From positions 32,023,449-32,087,448 of the forward strand of contig JAAONU010000001.1 of NCBI GenBank assembly GCA_012932295.1: a stretch of DNA of 64,000 nt. The letters run 5' to 3'. Source of the stretch: Cyclina sinensis (taxonomy: Eukaryota > Mollusca > Bivalvia > Venerida > Veneridae). The position numbers and the translations under genes were made by a program. Below, one piece after another: positions 10,883 to 25,400 of this stretch (position 1 is its first letter; the number at the start of each line of letters is the position of its first letter). The notes under the pieces were generated by a model. It saw nothing but the letters and a program-made list of their open reading frames with translations, did not search any database and was not told the DNA's origin.

Positions 10883-13018
10883 CACTAATACTTATCCACT
10901 CAGATTTGATTAGAACTGTAGTAAAACCTGCTTGATTATACTTAAAGAAATGATACATTGTACAGTAAAACACTGTTAGATAGTTTGCATTTTTTTTCCT
11001 TTTCTATGTGTATGCACTTGTCAAAAGTGTCCCAATGTTGTTGTTTATTTTCCTATCTGAAGAGATTACTTTTATGTCAGCATAAAAGTAGTGTTGATAA
11101 GTTTTTGAGGTGGTAGGAGTTCTTTTTATATCCTTTCATATTTGGTATAAAGGTGTAGTAGATTGTATATATGTTTGTCAATCATTCACTAACTTTATTA
11201 GTGTAATGTTATAATGTAAATTGAATATGTCCTGTGTGATAAGTCTCTTATTATTCTTTCTATGAATGGCGGTGTATTATTTTATGTTTTAATGTTTATA
11301 TATGTTGTATGTGATGCATAATGTACACTGAAGAGACCATCTCTTTGAGTTTATTCATCGCCCCCTACAGAGATTAGTTACTTCAGACTGTGGAAAGCTT
11401 TTAATGATAGATCCAAAACGGAGTAGCCATTTGAGATAAGTATTCAAGTAAAACTGCTGACAAAGTGAAAAATCCCTCAAATTACGTCGAAAAGGACTAC
11501 TTAATCCGCCATTTAGGAAGTCAGGTCACAAAAATCTCGCTTAAAGTTGGACTTATTTTACGTTCACTCCCCCCTCGGTGAAACAAATAAACAAGAAACA
11601 TCTTCAGAAAAAGATGATCGGCGTAGATAACAGTACAAAATTAATGCCCCGTAATAAGCGTAGAGTTTTCGGGCACTGGCAAATATTGAACGCGCATAGT
11701 AATCGAAGGTCCCTTTTCCGTAATAGTTTAGGCTATAAACAAAAATGTTGAGTTTAATGCTAAATGTGTCAAAATAATTTCTAATGAAATAAATTAAACA
11801 TTTAGTCATATTTATCATACATTTATTTCATTTTATATAATAATAAAATTTTTCATGGTTAGAACCATTTGATATTTAATTTACCGATGTATTAGTGTTT
11901 TTAGTATTGCATTATTTTCAGACGCAATTGAACTAACAATTAAGAATTCTGTACTAAAACGTCATAACAGCAACACTTCTAACCAATAGCGAACTTCCTT
12001 CTTCAGCTGAAGATTTTGTATCTAACAATTTCATTCGTTACAAATGTAGTTCAGCCTCGTCTTTAATACAGCTACGCTGAAAAACAAAGGATGAATCGTC
12101 AATAATAACTAGTTCACAACTTTTGCTATTACTTTGACAATATCAAATATAATCGACTACAGTTACCTTAATCGTACTTTTGATCGGAATCACATGAACT
12201 TCCTTCCATTGAATTTGTAAGGTTATATTTTCTTTCCACATAGCTTCAAAAACTACTTAATTAGTTATCATTTTCTATTTGAATATCATGTAAAAGTTTG
12301 TTTACTTGTTTGAATTTCTTTACTTTGTTTAATAATGACTATGAAGCTTGGATGGTATTCCCTTGAATTTCAATCTTTTGAGTATAAGCTATTGGCATAC
12401 TTTTAAAAAGCATATATTCTTTTTTCAAATTTATATATATCTTTCAAATATTCAAGTTGGTAACAGTTTTGATCCTGAAGTTATAAAGATGTTCTAGATA
12501 AGTTATTCCAGTATCAAACCAATTTTTATGATAAACAAATTTGCCATCTTTTTTTTACATCAGAATTATTCCACATGATATCTCTGGTCATCTCTTATTG
12601 TTTTGTTTTCATTTTGACGTCAGACCACGAATTAAGCATATCGTGTATGAAAATATTTTCGGGGAAATGAATTTCAACTAAAATATAAATTCATTTCCAA
12701 ACTTTTCAATCTCTTTTTTAATAAAAACTTTCCAAAGATCATGATATTTATTTATATTCTTGTAAAACAACTTGCATTTTCCGCATTCAAAATACTACGC
12801 ATCTGTATAAGTTCTAATTCATCATATTTCTATTTTGTTGGATTAAGTTTCTTTTCATCTTGTTAACAAACAAAAAATAAATAAATAAAACTGATATCGT
12901 GAGAAAACACATCGTCAGAAACCCAGGATTGATCTATTCTGTTACGGAATATGTACTGGGGGTAACTGACGATGGAGAAAACTATCCACACGCATATTTT
13001 TCAGCTTTGCGACTCACC
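10883..13018. other. AT-rich intergenic region upstream of the SLC6 gene
   Basis: About 2.1 kb with no recognised exon, RNA gene or array. Short open frames on both strands show no family similarity. Confidence 0.4.
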
Positions 13019-13023
13019 TGTGG

Positions 13024-13030
13024 TTATATA
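13024..13030 (+). promoter_or_regulatory. possible TATA box of the SLC6 gene
   Basis: TTATATA lies 65 bases before the start codon at 13095, which would allow a short 5' UTR. The region is AT-rich, so this may be chance; an upstream non-coding exon cannot be excluded. Confidence 0.22.
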
Positions 13031-13094
13031 GCACAACGTGTATACAATACGCACAGTTTAAAACAGTGTTGCACTGAAACCAAGACGTATAAAA

Positions 13095-13428
13095 ATGGAG
13101 TTAGAACCGCTTAATAACGAAAATGACAATTTGAAAGACATTTGTTGTGCATCTGAAGTGTCTGATAAAAGTGAGAATGAAAAGGAGAGGGGCAGATGGG
13201 GATCCCGGATGGAGTTTTTGCTCGCAATTGTAGGGTTCACGGTAGGGATCGGGAGTATTTGGCGGTTCCCAATCCTATGCGCAAGAAATGGCGGAGGGGC
13301 CTTTCTGATTCCGTTTTTCTTTTTCATGATAACATGTGGTGGTCCTTTGTACTATCTAGAAGTTTGTCTTGGACAGTTCAGTGGTCAGAGTGCTGGGGCG
13401 GCATTCGAGTTTTGTCCGCTGTTTAGGG
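13095..13428 (+). CDS. SLC6 exon 1 (N-terminus, TM1, TM2)
   Basis: Residues 1-111 plus one base. Cytoplasmic N-terminus rich in Glu/Asp/Lys, then TM1 (about 42-62) with the unwound GIGSIWRFP site and TM2 (about 70-92, ending LEVCLGQFS). Ends at the donor GTAAGT. Confidence 0.95.
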
Positions 13429-16400
13429 GTAAGTGTTTTTTACAAATTTGATTTCGTTCGTATTCTTTTCTGGATGATAATTATTAAGTTTTTTTCTGAA
13501 CCAAGCTTAGAAATGCGTGCGTTTGTCAGTGTATCACAATTTATATTATATTTTGATTTGGACAATTTGCCGCAAAATGACAGACGAAAGATGTTATATC
13601 GAGCATCTTTTTTAAACGTCCAAGTTGCCATACATGTACATTAATGGTCACGCAAAACATTTATTCGGAGAGGGAAAAAAAACCTCTCTCAAAATTTGTA
13701 AAACGCTATAAGTGGTTTTGATATTTTTATTAATGTAATTCTGCTAGGACGAAAATTTATTAAGAACATTTTAAACTATCAATTATAAAGTAAAGTCAAT
13801 TAAAACAGAAACATGTTATCCAATTTTACATCAGTTCGTTGAAAGGTTTAGAAAAGGCCATATACTTACTTATTCCTCTTCGCCCTTGGGAGGGCATAGG
13901 GCCTTCACCACTGACAGAAAAGGCCATATAATTATCAACAAAAATTCATACATTATCAGGCTTAAAAGGCTACTTTTTTACATCTACCACAATTCTGTTT
14001 CGGAATTTGACGATGCCATGAACTATACGCGCTTCGAGGATGCCGTGTGAAGAGAAATTTTATGTAGAATAAGATATTTGACCTGCCTCTTGTTCTGAAT
14101 GTTTAATGTAAAAACAACCCGTGATGATTGTTTGGACATGTTTTAATTATGACAGTTTTACAGCGATTGTTAATGTTGCAGTCATTTGTAGGATGTGGGG
14201 AACCCGATGCATAACGATAAAAGATATATTGAAAAGTCTTCGTGTACGTTCTATAAATAGACTTCCTGCAAACTCTTGCTGCTAGGTTTAAGTGATAGAC
14301 CCACCCAATGTATAGAATACACGCACGTAACGCGCTGAGAGGTATACGTGTCACAGGCTATTTAGCGTTTTGGGAGGCGTCCGTGCATGCCCCTACATCG
14401 GTTGATCCTGAACTTAATATTGAAAGATGATGGGTTGAACATTTCGACAGAAGATTCAAAACTTTCCAGAGACATTTGTCCTTAAAGTTGACACAATATT
14501 TCATATCAGTTACTACTAAAAAGTTATATTTTGACCCAAATAGGGTTAAAATCAAATTACATATTCTGTTGTAAAAAGACGGTAATGATGTTCAAGTGCA
14601 AAGGCTGTAATTGAAACCAGTATAATGATAGTCATATTTACCAGATTTTTAAGCATCATGTAACAATTAAACATACGTTTAAGATGTACCGCTGTGATAA
14701 AGATTAACGTTTTAATATATGTTTTATTCATATGGCTTTTAATGTATTCTATTTTGAAACTGATAACAAGTCCACAGTTACCAAGGCAAGTCGCTCAAAT
14801 TCCCTTCATTTGTATTCGAGTTTCTAATGAATAAAACTAAGTCAAACCTGTATTTAGTCGTCTGATGTTCCCATCATTTCACTTGTCGATACAGTTTATT
14901 ATATATTTTCAATTTAAAGAAGTTTGTTTGATTGGTTTTTACATTGACTTTTTAATTCCCTTTTATTCAAACGATTTATTAATCAAGCTGCCATTTCTCG
15001 GAAAGAATACCAGTGCAAGATATTGTTCATTTTTCAAGTTCTGAATTTTAGAATTTTTCGACTGTAGACTTTTCTGTTTGGCTCTTACAGAACCATATAA
15101 CCCTTCACCATTTATCTGACTGACATTAGTTGGCAGAACTATTTATATGCAGACATTTTTCAGTGTAGCTGTCTAACCAAGTTTTCAGCGTGATTAATGG
15201 GTCAATCAAGTGTGTGACCGAAAACGAGGTAATAATCCCGAAAGAATATCCACAATTATTTCATAGGTCAAAGGTCGTAAATTTTGAAAATGTAAAGATA
15301 GGACAATTTTGAGATGCTGATTAATGGTGAATGCTTTCCTTTGGATTTTTCTATTATTATTTAAATACTTGATGGACTCTCTGAGTGAATAATCCAAAAA
15401 TGAAAGTAGGGTCAATTTTTTTGCTCCGTAACGTTAAAACATAGTTAATGTTTATATTACAGCGTGATCACGTCTGTTCATAATAGTTAAGATAATCTTT
15501 TAGTTTGAGTTACAAATAGACATACCCGATTTATTTTGAGACTATTGTATTACTATCATGCACGCCACAAGATTCAAGATACTTTATTTCAAACTCAGTA
15601 TGCATTTACATAATCCTGAGCAAATAACAAAATATAATATAAAACTACCGGTCAACATCTATGCTTTTTTTATAGTAATTAGATACACAAGTCTAGTATA
15701 ATTGTATGTTATCTATTTTATGGTAAGTGACGTTAAGTGAAAATTTAAAGAGAATCTTCTTCCAATTATTTACACACTTATGGAAAGATATAAAAGGCCA
15801 TTTAAAGTATTTTTATTTATCAAGTTCTTTATTCTACATCCAGTTTGACCTGGTCAAGCTTCATTTCTTTGTAGACTGAACCAGATTGTCTCCGTTGTTT
15901 CGACAGCACAGGCGTGTGTATAAAAAATTGATATTTTCCCGCTTATTCAATTACATGCATTCGATAATGACACCCACACTGTTCGAGGTAACATTTGCTT
16001 CGGTGAAGTTATTTTCCCCTGGAAAAACAGTTTATCTATGAACAAGGCGAGATTTACACTCTTAGAATTGTATACTTTACTTAGAATACATTCTTGCACC
16101 TCGGTGGAAAAGTGCCAACTCATCCATCACGGAAATTCCCGTAAAATTCACTGATACGCCGAAGTTCAACTCAGGCGGCAGTCTCTTGGGTTCTTCCATG
16201 ACTTTTCAATACGCCCGAGAGCTTCAAACTTAACGTGATTGTTATTTGCACAGGTATCGGGTTCCTGATGGTATTTATATCCTTCGATATACTCTGGTAT
16301 TACGTCACTATCATGGGCTGGATCCAGTACTATTTTGTACAGTCGTTCAACTCGGAGCTTCCATGGTCAACATGTGGAAACTGGTGGAACACAGAAGCAT

Positions 16401-19400
16401 GCACGGGTACTTATTTTAAATTATGCAAATACACATGTATTTGGCATATATTGGCATGCAGATATTTACATTAATAAAGAATCGAGTCCGCTAACAGCTA
16501 TCATTACATGTGGAAAATTTCAACTTCGGTACGGTTTCATCTTCTACAAGTTAAATAGTACATTTTGAAAGATAAGTTTTATATCTGCAGAAAGTACAGT
16601 TAAAAGAGTATGAAAATTTGGACTGACTTTGTCCTGTGCAGCAAATATTACATTTGTATTAGACCTAATTGTTACATGATTATTTCATCTTGAATATTTT
16701 ACTTACCTGTTTTTAGAAGGCGCATTTCAATCTAAGCATGGTGAAACGAACGGCAGCATGTCGGTGAACGTGACATTAGCTCCATACAATATATCTAACA
16801 ATATATCATCTCCAGCAATGCAATCCTCCCCAGCTAATGAGTTCTGGCTGTAAGTATCTTTAAATGCCTATCTATATTAAATGCACGACATGATTTAGCT
16901 GATCGCGTAACTAACTGCAGCAGTGAATTGTTTTTAAAAAATATAGAATACTGCATACGAAGCAATAGTCATTCGAATTAGCTTCTCCTTGTGAAAAGGT
17001 GAAGACAAAATAGACATAATGCGTCTCTATGTTTTTTGTGCCCCAACTACCTGGGAGGAGTGGGAGGGAGGCACTTAGATTTACCTTTGTCCATTCGTGT
17101 GTCCGTTCGAGCGTCCGTCCTAAAAGTTTGAAATGGAATCACGAAATCTTCCACGAGTGTTTGCCATGATGAGATGTTGTGCACCTTTGGGGTTTTGATT
17201 GCAGATTGTCCCAGTATGAAATCTGTTACGGCCTCGAAATAGTAAAATTGGGCATTAAAAATCTTATATTTAAGTTCATTTATACAGCATTTGCTTTTGT
17301 CTATTCGCCTGTGACTGTGTCTGTACGTTTTTCTTTCTGACAAAGGCACAAAGTGGAGGCACCTATGTATTGTGCACACATTTCTTGTTTTTAAATGTGG
17401 TAGGGGTACTGAACAAATTTGTAGTACTTGCGAATAAGAATTACAAGGCAAAGTATTTAACTACCCTTAGTATTTCCATTATACACTATACTATCTTCTA
17501 GATAAATGAAAAACAAATGTTTATAATGGTAAATATATTATGTTTAGGTATAATGTTCTCCGCAAATCAGACGGACTGGAAGATATGGGTTCAGTACAGT
17601 GGCACCTGGTTTTAAGCAATTTTGTTGGCTGGGCTATCGTAGTCGCTTCTCTCATTAAAGGTGTGAAATCACTTGGAAAGGTACCGTACTTTTACAATAT
17701 TTGCTGGTCGAATGCTGGTATTTATGTATTTGTTTCTATCCAAATTTTGTGAAAAAGTGTGGATTCTTGAGATAAACAGCACTTGATTTTACGATTTTTT
17801 TTTACCTTTTCCTCTCTGTGTATGGTAACCATCAGTTACTGAACTTGAATCTTATAATTTCTATATGTTTGTTAACTGTATATAGTAGGTCAGGTTATAT
17901 GTTTATTGCTCATGTGATAGTTCGAGAAAACGTCACTGCGGAAACTGTCACAAGTATCACCTCTGCAATCTGTGCAGGCAAATTAGCTGGTATATCCGTA
18001 CAAACTCATAATGATCTGCACTGTTCGCTTTTCTGTCAATGAGTTTTTGAATCACTACAACCATGAATAATAAATGGATTTGTCCGAATTGAATTATAGA
18101 CAGTCTAGGTTAAAATTCAGCACAATAAGGGACAAGTTTCAAGTGACCTCGAAACTAATGATAACTTACTGCTTTTAAGTTCTGTTTTATCCGAAGAATA
18201 AAAATTTTAAGAAGAAAGTCTGCACGCTGATATAGTCACCTCATTACTTTAGTTGAAAGAATTTTATGTTAACATATAAACTACATTTTGTCCAATGTAC
18301 GCCTAAATGTCATACAAACTTATGAATCTTTGGTTTTCAGGCCACTTTCTGGGTTACCCCATAGGCTAAATATTTAACATAAAATTTATGAATCTCAGCC
18401 TAAAAAGTATTTTTACTTATCGTGTATAGAAATATGATAATTATACTGGTCTTAACCGGAAATCTTTCGTGTCGCTTTACTCGGAGATTTATCCTTTATA
18501 CCCTTTCATATTCATGTATCTATTTTTTTCCAAGTCTAAAATATCGGTTTTCAACGATATGTTATTTCAGTTTGGATATACAAATGTATACAAGTTACTG
18601 ACATATAAAACCAAAGTATGTCAGTATATAGAGACACTGTATATATAAAGTATGCCTGATTCAGTATATTAATATTTTCGGCGTTGCTGCTTAATCAACT
18701 AATCAAATCTGTGACCGAAAATGAGAAATGAGGTTACCATTAGTGGTTATCATTGCATTAGAAGAAAAAAAGCCACGTGATAATTTTAATAGACTAGTTT
18801 TTTTTATAACCGGTATTACTAACAGACGTGATGGGCCATCGTAAAGAATGTTGTAGGGTGTCTTAGCAGAACTAGTCTGATCTACCATCACAACGACGGA
18901 AAACGTCAGCATTATTTCTATAACTAAAATGTGTCTAGAGCAAATGAATGCCTTGCGACCGAATTGTGAAATGACGAGCCGCTGAAAATATGTACCTTAC
19001 CGTTGTAAAATGAGGCTTTTTGCGAGAACTATGGTGACTCTTAGTAAGGTTTTATTAAAACTATGTCTGATTCGGCTGAACTTTTGTCGTCTTCATATTG
19101 AAGGTGTAAAGAAATACAGTTCTATTCCTAATACTTACTTTGGTTTGACCAAATTGAATAAGGAGTTCTGAACATAGTCACCATTCAAAATACTTCTTAA
19201 TAGTCTTCTCTCTTTTGACCTAAAGAGTGACAAGACTAACAATGAACGAAACTCATTTCTAGCATCACTTACAGCCACTATATCGACATAGTTTTCTCTA
19301 AAGGTCAGCCAAAGATCATCAGTCACGGCGGTTTTAGCATCAGCTATAGCCACTGTAGTGACGTAGTTTTCTCTATAGGTCAGCCAATTAAGAGCATCAG

Positions 19401-22400
19401 TCACGGCGGTTTTAGCATCAGCTATAGCCACTGTAGTGACGTAGTTTTCTCTATAGGTCACCCAAAGAGCATCAGTCACGGCGGTTTTAGCATCAGCTAT
19501 AACCACTGTAGTGACGTAGTTTTCTCTATAGGTCAGCCAATTAAGATCATCAGTCACGGCGGTTTTAGCATCAGCTACAGCCACTATAGTGACATAGGTT
19601 TCTCTACAGGCCAGCCAAAGATCATGAGTCACGGCGGTTTTAGCATCAGCGACAGTCACTGTAGTGACGTAGTTTTCTCTACAGGTCAGCCAATTAAGAG
19701 CATCAGTCACGGCGGTTTTAGCATCAGCTATAGCCACTGTAGTGACGTAGTTTTCTCTATAGGTCAGCCAAAGAGCATCAGTCACGGCGGTTTTAGCATC
19801 AGCTATAACCACTGTAGTGACGTAGTTTTCTCTATAGGTCAGCCAATTAAGATCATCAGTCACGGCGGTTTGAGCATCAGCTACAGTCACTGTAGTGACC
19901 TAGTTTTCTCTATAGGTCAGCCAAAGATCATCAGTCACGGCGGTTTTAGCATCAGCTACAGTCACCGTGAGACATAGTTTTCACTATAGGTCAGCTAAAG
20001 ATCATCATCACGGAGTTTTTAGCATCAGCTACAGTCACTATAGTGACATAGTTTTCTTTATAGGTCCGTCAAAGATCATCAGTCACGGCGGTTTTAGCAT
20101 CAGCTACAGTCACCGTAGTGACATAGTTTTCACTATAGGTCAGCCAAAGATCATCATCACGGGGGTTTTAGCATCGGCTATAGCCACTATTGTGACATAT
20201 TTTTCTTTATAGGTCTGTCAAAGATCATCAGTCACGGCGGTTTTAGCATCAGCTACAGCCACTATTGTGGCATAGTTTTCACTATAGGTCAGCCAATTAA
20301 GATCATCAGTCACGGCGGTTTTAGCATCAGCTGCAGCCACTATTGTGACATAGTTTTCACTATAGGTCAGCCAATTAAGATCATCAGTCACGGCGGTTTT
20401 AGCATCAGCTACAGCCACTATTGTGACATAGTTTTCACTATAGGTCAGCCAAAGATCATCAGTCACGGCGGTTTTAGCATCGGCTATAGCCACTAAAGTG
20501 ACATATTTTTCTTTATAGGTCTGTCAAAGATCATCAGTCACGGCGGTTTTAGCATCAGCTACAGTCACCGTAGTGACATAGTTTTCACTATAGGTCAGCC
20601 AAAGATCATCATCACGGAGGTTTTAGCATCAGCTACAGTCACTATAGTGACATAGTTTTCACTATAGGTCAGCCAAAGATCATCAGTCACGGCGGTTTTA
20701 GCATCAGCTACAGCCACTATTGTGACATAGTTTTCACTATAGGTCAGCCAAAGATCATCAGTCACGGCGGTTTTAGCATCGGCTATAGCCACTAAAGTGA
20801 CATATTTTTCTTTATAGGTCTGTCAAAGATCATCGTCACGGCGGTTTTTTAAATCAACTATACCCATTTTAATAACAACAGTTTCTCTATAGGTCAACCA
20901 AAATCATCAGTCACGACGTTTTTTTTCCCAGTTTGAGAAAAAAAGTAACAAGAATTGTAGACATTTCGGTTCATATTTTCATATTTATAGAGTCTGTATA
21001 TTGAGAGTTAAGCATTTAGATTATCCTTCAATTTTTTTCCCATTAAAAGCTGTAGATAAGTGGATGTTTCAGGTTGTGTACGTAACGGCGACGGCACCGT
21101 ATGTTTTACTGACAGTCTTGTTGATCCGGGGACTGATGCTTGACGGGGCGATGGACGGAGTTCTATGGTATATTACACCCGATTTTGAAAAACTTGCCTC
21201 ATCGCAGGTATATATTTATTTTGTAATAACCAGTTTCTAAATCTGTAATGTCAGGCATTGTGGCATCTGAGAGAGAGGGAGAGAGAGAGGGAGAGAGAGA
21301 GAGAATGGTTCGAAGAAAAACGGAATAAAATGTAGATTTTAGTAGCCCTATGTAGAATTCTTTGCTCTTTACTCTGTTTTTATTCATCCTGCAACATAAA
21401 GACCAACAGAGCTGTTACTGTAGTAAAAACACATTGTTGTTGTCATACTTCTACCAACGGCGCTGCATTTTACCTAGTAATTAGTTTGTCCTGCTCACAC
21501 AAAATATGTGATCACGAAGTGGTCTAGGTTTTAGTAGGGAAAAGGGCTTTAAGGAGAAAATCAATGATGACGTCAGAGAGGGTAGAGTTTGTATTCAAAA
21601 TGCATTGTAAAAAGAATACGGTATATTTATAAGTTTATTTTATTTCAATTTTTATGTTTTCCGGTTTGTTTCTTTGTTTCAATGCAGATAAATTAGAAAA
21701 AAAAAGTATCACGAACATTTTTACTGGGGAAAGCAAATCAAGAGAGACTTTAAATCATTATACTGTACTTCCGCTGATTTGAAGACTCTCTTGATTCAAA
21801 ATAGAGGGGTTATTACGAAAACAAAATGTGTGCCTCGGCATGAACCTTCGCCTCCTATCCCGCCGATTGTCTTTGGATTTGATGAAGAAATGTATCTTTG
21901 AGTATCGAGCCAAATACCTGTTATTATTACAATTTTATGGGCATATAAAATACCCTGAAAATCTATAAACGTTTATTTTGTGTTAATGACACTTAAGATT
22001 TTCAGTGGATGCACATATTTCGTACAGAAAACTTTTTTTCAAAACCCACATTCGAATATAAGCATTTTTCCGTAACGACCGAAATTATGCTGACAAACTT
22101 TTGGCACCTCAAGCATTGGTTTCATGAATAACTGACTACGCTGGCAAGGGCGTTGAGCACTGACAGATTTCATAGATAAGTGATAGAAATCTGTATGTTT
22201 TGCATTACCTCACCTGCAAGGATAACTGCATGATGGAAATGTTTTGAACGGTAACCGAGATTTGCCAAAGGAGGTCGCCTACAGTTAACCAGGACGTATG
22301 CATTAACTTACCGACAGAAATTCTTCATTACCTACCTAGAATACTTTGTTAAATGTAACAATGACAGAATATGTCGTGATATTCTTTTCAAATTCATCTG

Positions 22401-25400
22401 TTCGCTCACTGGTAGATTTTTTTATAAATAATATATTCTGTTCGACCGTCGTATGGCAATAGAGAGAGTTTATTTTTGTGTTCACTGTTCCTGTTTCTGT
22501 TACTTTTGAATGACACCGTAAAATATCATCCTTGCTGTAAACACTACATGTCTTTTTTTATTGTGATGATTTATGTGATGTGATAATTTATTTGTACATA
22601 TATGATTAAAAGTGCGTGCATTGCGTAACTTTATCATTTACAAAATCTTTAGTGTATCAAAATCTACTCACAAAGTCGGCTGTGAACTGCCTCGCACACA
22701 ACGATTTTTACAATTTGACTGGAAAATATTGCTTAACTTTTCGAAAGGATTCACTATTCAACTATTTCTAATGACGAAGTTTTGATTGTTAAACATAGTC
22801 ATTATAAAATCACCATCTTTTCTAGACTGTAAATTAGAGATAATTCACTTGTCAGTATCAATAAACCTAAAGATACTGCTGCATGAAAAACTCAGAGCAA
22901 ACAGACTAGATGTTTACATACCTGCCAATAACAGAATGACTTGCCAAGAAAAGAACAAAATAGTGCAAGACTAGACCGAATATCAGTGTAGATAAGTTAT
23001 GAACAGTGTGCCAACATGTAAAGGAGCATTTATTCCATCTTGACTTTCGCTTCAGTAATTCAAAACATGTGACATTGCAAACAATAGATAAGTAGATATT
23101 TGCAAATCAATTCTTTACCGATCAGTTGTAGATGGGCAATGTAAAAGCTTCATAGGGCAAACAGAATGAATTTTTTTTTTCTAAAATCTGCCATATGTAA
23201 TCTTCGTGTAATCTATAATTACCATTTTAGTTATAATCATAATTTTCAAATTTTCAATTTAAATTTCACAGCTGGGCGGGTAAAGTCTAGATGTGGTGAC
23301 TGGGGAATCTGCAAACAACGAATCGCAGAGTAAGAAAACTGAGGAAATTAATATCACGTAGTTTGTTAAAACAGTATTTTGTTTGAATTAATGTTGAATT
23401 AACCATCTTTAACATATTAACAACATCCATAGATTATTTTCAGTTTGTTTCGATTTTCACAAATACTCCAAGAGTAACATTGTTAAGTTCAATGTCTAGA
23501 GTACAACAAGTTGACATAATGTCTTGAGTACAACAAGTTGACATAATGTCTTGAGTACAACAAGTTGACATAATGTCTTGAGTACAACAAGTTGACATAA
23601 TGTATTTCGTATATTATTCAGTGGTATTTTCGACTGTAAAGTATTTTGGACAGTGTTTAAAATGTACATTACTTTGTGTCTTTGTCAGTACTTTGAGTGT
23701 CGACAGTATTTCGTACAATGATAAATGTAAACACTTCTCTGTGTCTTTGAGTATCATCTGTGTAGTATTTAGGAGAGTGATTAATGTATACATTTCTTTG
23801 TGTCTTTGTCAGTACTTGAAGTGTCGACTGTATAGTATTTACAACAGTGTTAAGGTAAACACTTCTTTGTGTCTTTGTCAGTACTTGAAGTGTCGACTGT
23901 ATAGTATTTAGGACAGTGTTTAAGTAAACACTTCTTTGTGTCTTTGCCAGTACCTGAAATGTCGACTGTATAGTATTTAGGACAGTGTTTAAGGTAAACA
24001 CTTCTTTGTGTCTTTACCAGTACTTTAAGTGTCGACTGTAAAGTATTTAGGACAGTGTTTAAGGTAAACACTTCTTTGTGTCTTTGCCAGTACTTGAAGT
24101 GTCGACTGTGTAGTATTTAGGACAGTGTTTAAGGTAAACACTTCTTTGTGTCTTTGCCAGTACTTTAAGTGTCGACTGTATAGTATTTAGGACAGTGTTT
24201 AAGGTACACATAACTTTGTGTCTTTGTCAGTACTTTAAGTATCGATTGTGAAGTATGTCGGATAGTGTTTAATATGTATATACATTTGTAATACTTTTTG
24301 TCTTTGTCAGTACTTAAAGTTTCGACTGTAATGTTGTCTGGACACTGTTTAAGCTATACATTACTTTATGTCTTTGTCAGTACTTTTATTGTCGACTGCA
24401 TAGTATTTAGGACAGTGTTTAAGGTAAACACTTCTTTGTGTCTTTGCCAGTACTTGAAGTGTCAACTGAAAAGATTCTAGGACACTGTTTAAGCTATACA
24501 TTACTTTATGTCTTTGTCAGCGTCAGTACTTTATGTTTCGACTGTAAAGTTTTTCGGACAGTGTTTAAGCTATACGATACTTTATGTCTTTGTCAGTAAT
24601 TTTAAGTGTCGACTGAAAAGTATTTAGGACACTGTTTAAGCTATACATTACTTTTTATCTTTTTAGTACTTTCAGTATCGACTGCATAGTATTTCAGAAA
24701 GAGTTTAAGGTATGCATTACTTTTTGTCTTTGTCAGAACCTAAGTGTCGACCGTAAAGTATTTAGGACAGTGGTTAAGGCATAAAATATTTTGCGTCTTT
24801 GAGTATCGACTGTATAGTATTTAGAATAGTGTTTAAGATATACCCTACTTTGTGTCTTTGTCAGTAGTTAAAGTATCGACTGTAAAGTATTGTGGACAGT
24901 GTTTAAAATGTACATTTTTTGGTGTCTTTGTCAGTATCGATTGAAAGTATTTCGGATAGTGTTTAATGTATATATTACTTTGTGTCTTTGTCAGTACTTT
25001 TAGTTTCGACTGTAAAGTTTTTCGGACAGTGTTTAAGCTATACATTACTTCATGTTTTTGTCAGTACTTTAAGTTTTGACTATAAAGTTTTTCGGAGAGT
25101 GTTTATGGTATACATTACTTTGTGGTTTTGTCAGTACTGTAGGTATAGACTGTAAAGTATATCAGTTAGTGCTGAAGATAAACAGTATTTTCTGTTCTTT
25201 GTAGTACATAAGATATCGACTGTAGAGTATTTCGTATTTCGGGCAGTCTGTAAGGTTTCCACTTTACATTTTGCAGTTCTAGAGATATCAGTATACTTTT
25301 CAGACAGCATTATAAATACTTTTTACTAAGAACCATAGCCTGCTTCGTGTACTTTTTGCAGATTGTGAATTATTGGTAATATTCTTAAGAGATTCATACC

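Noticed and set aside
12899..13114. 71-codon plus-strand frame overlapping the SLC6 start
   Set aside because: No similarity and a frame conflict with the SLC6 first exon; at most it is 5' UTR.
23600..24071. Minus-strand frames of the [20 protein letters not shown] type
   Set aside because: They are by-products of the 70-bp minisatellite; the frame changes every unit.
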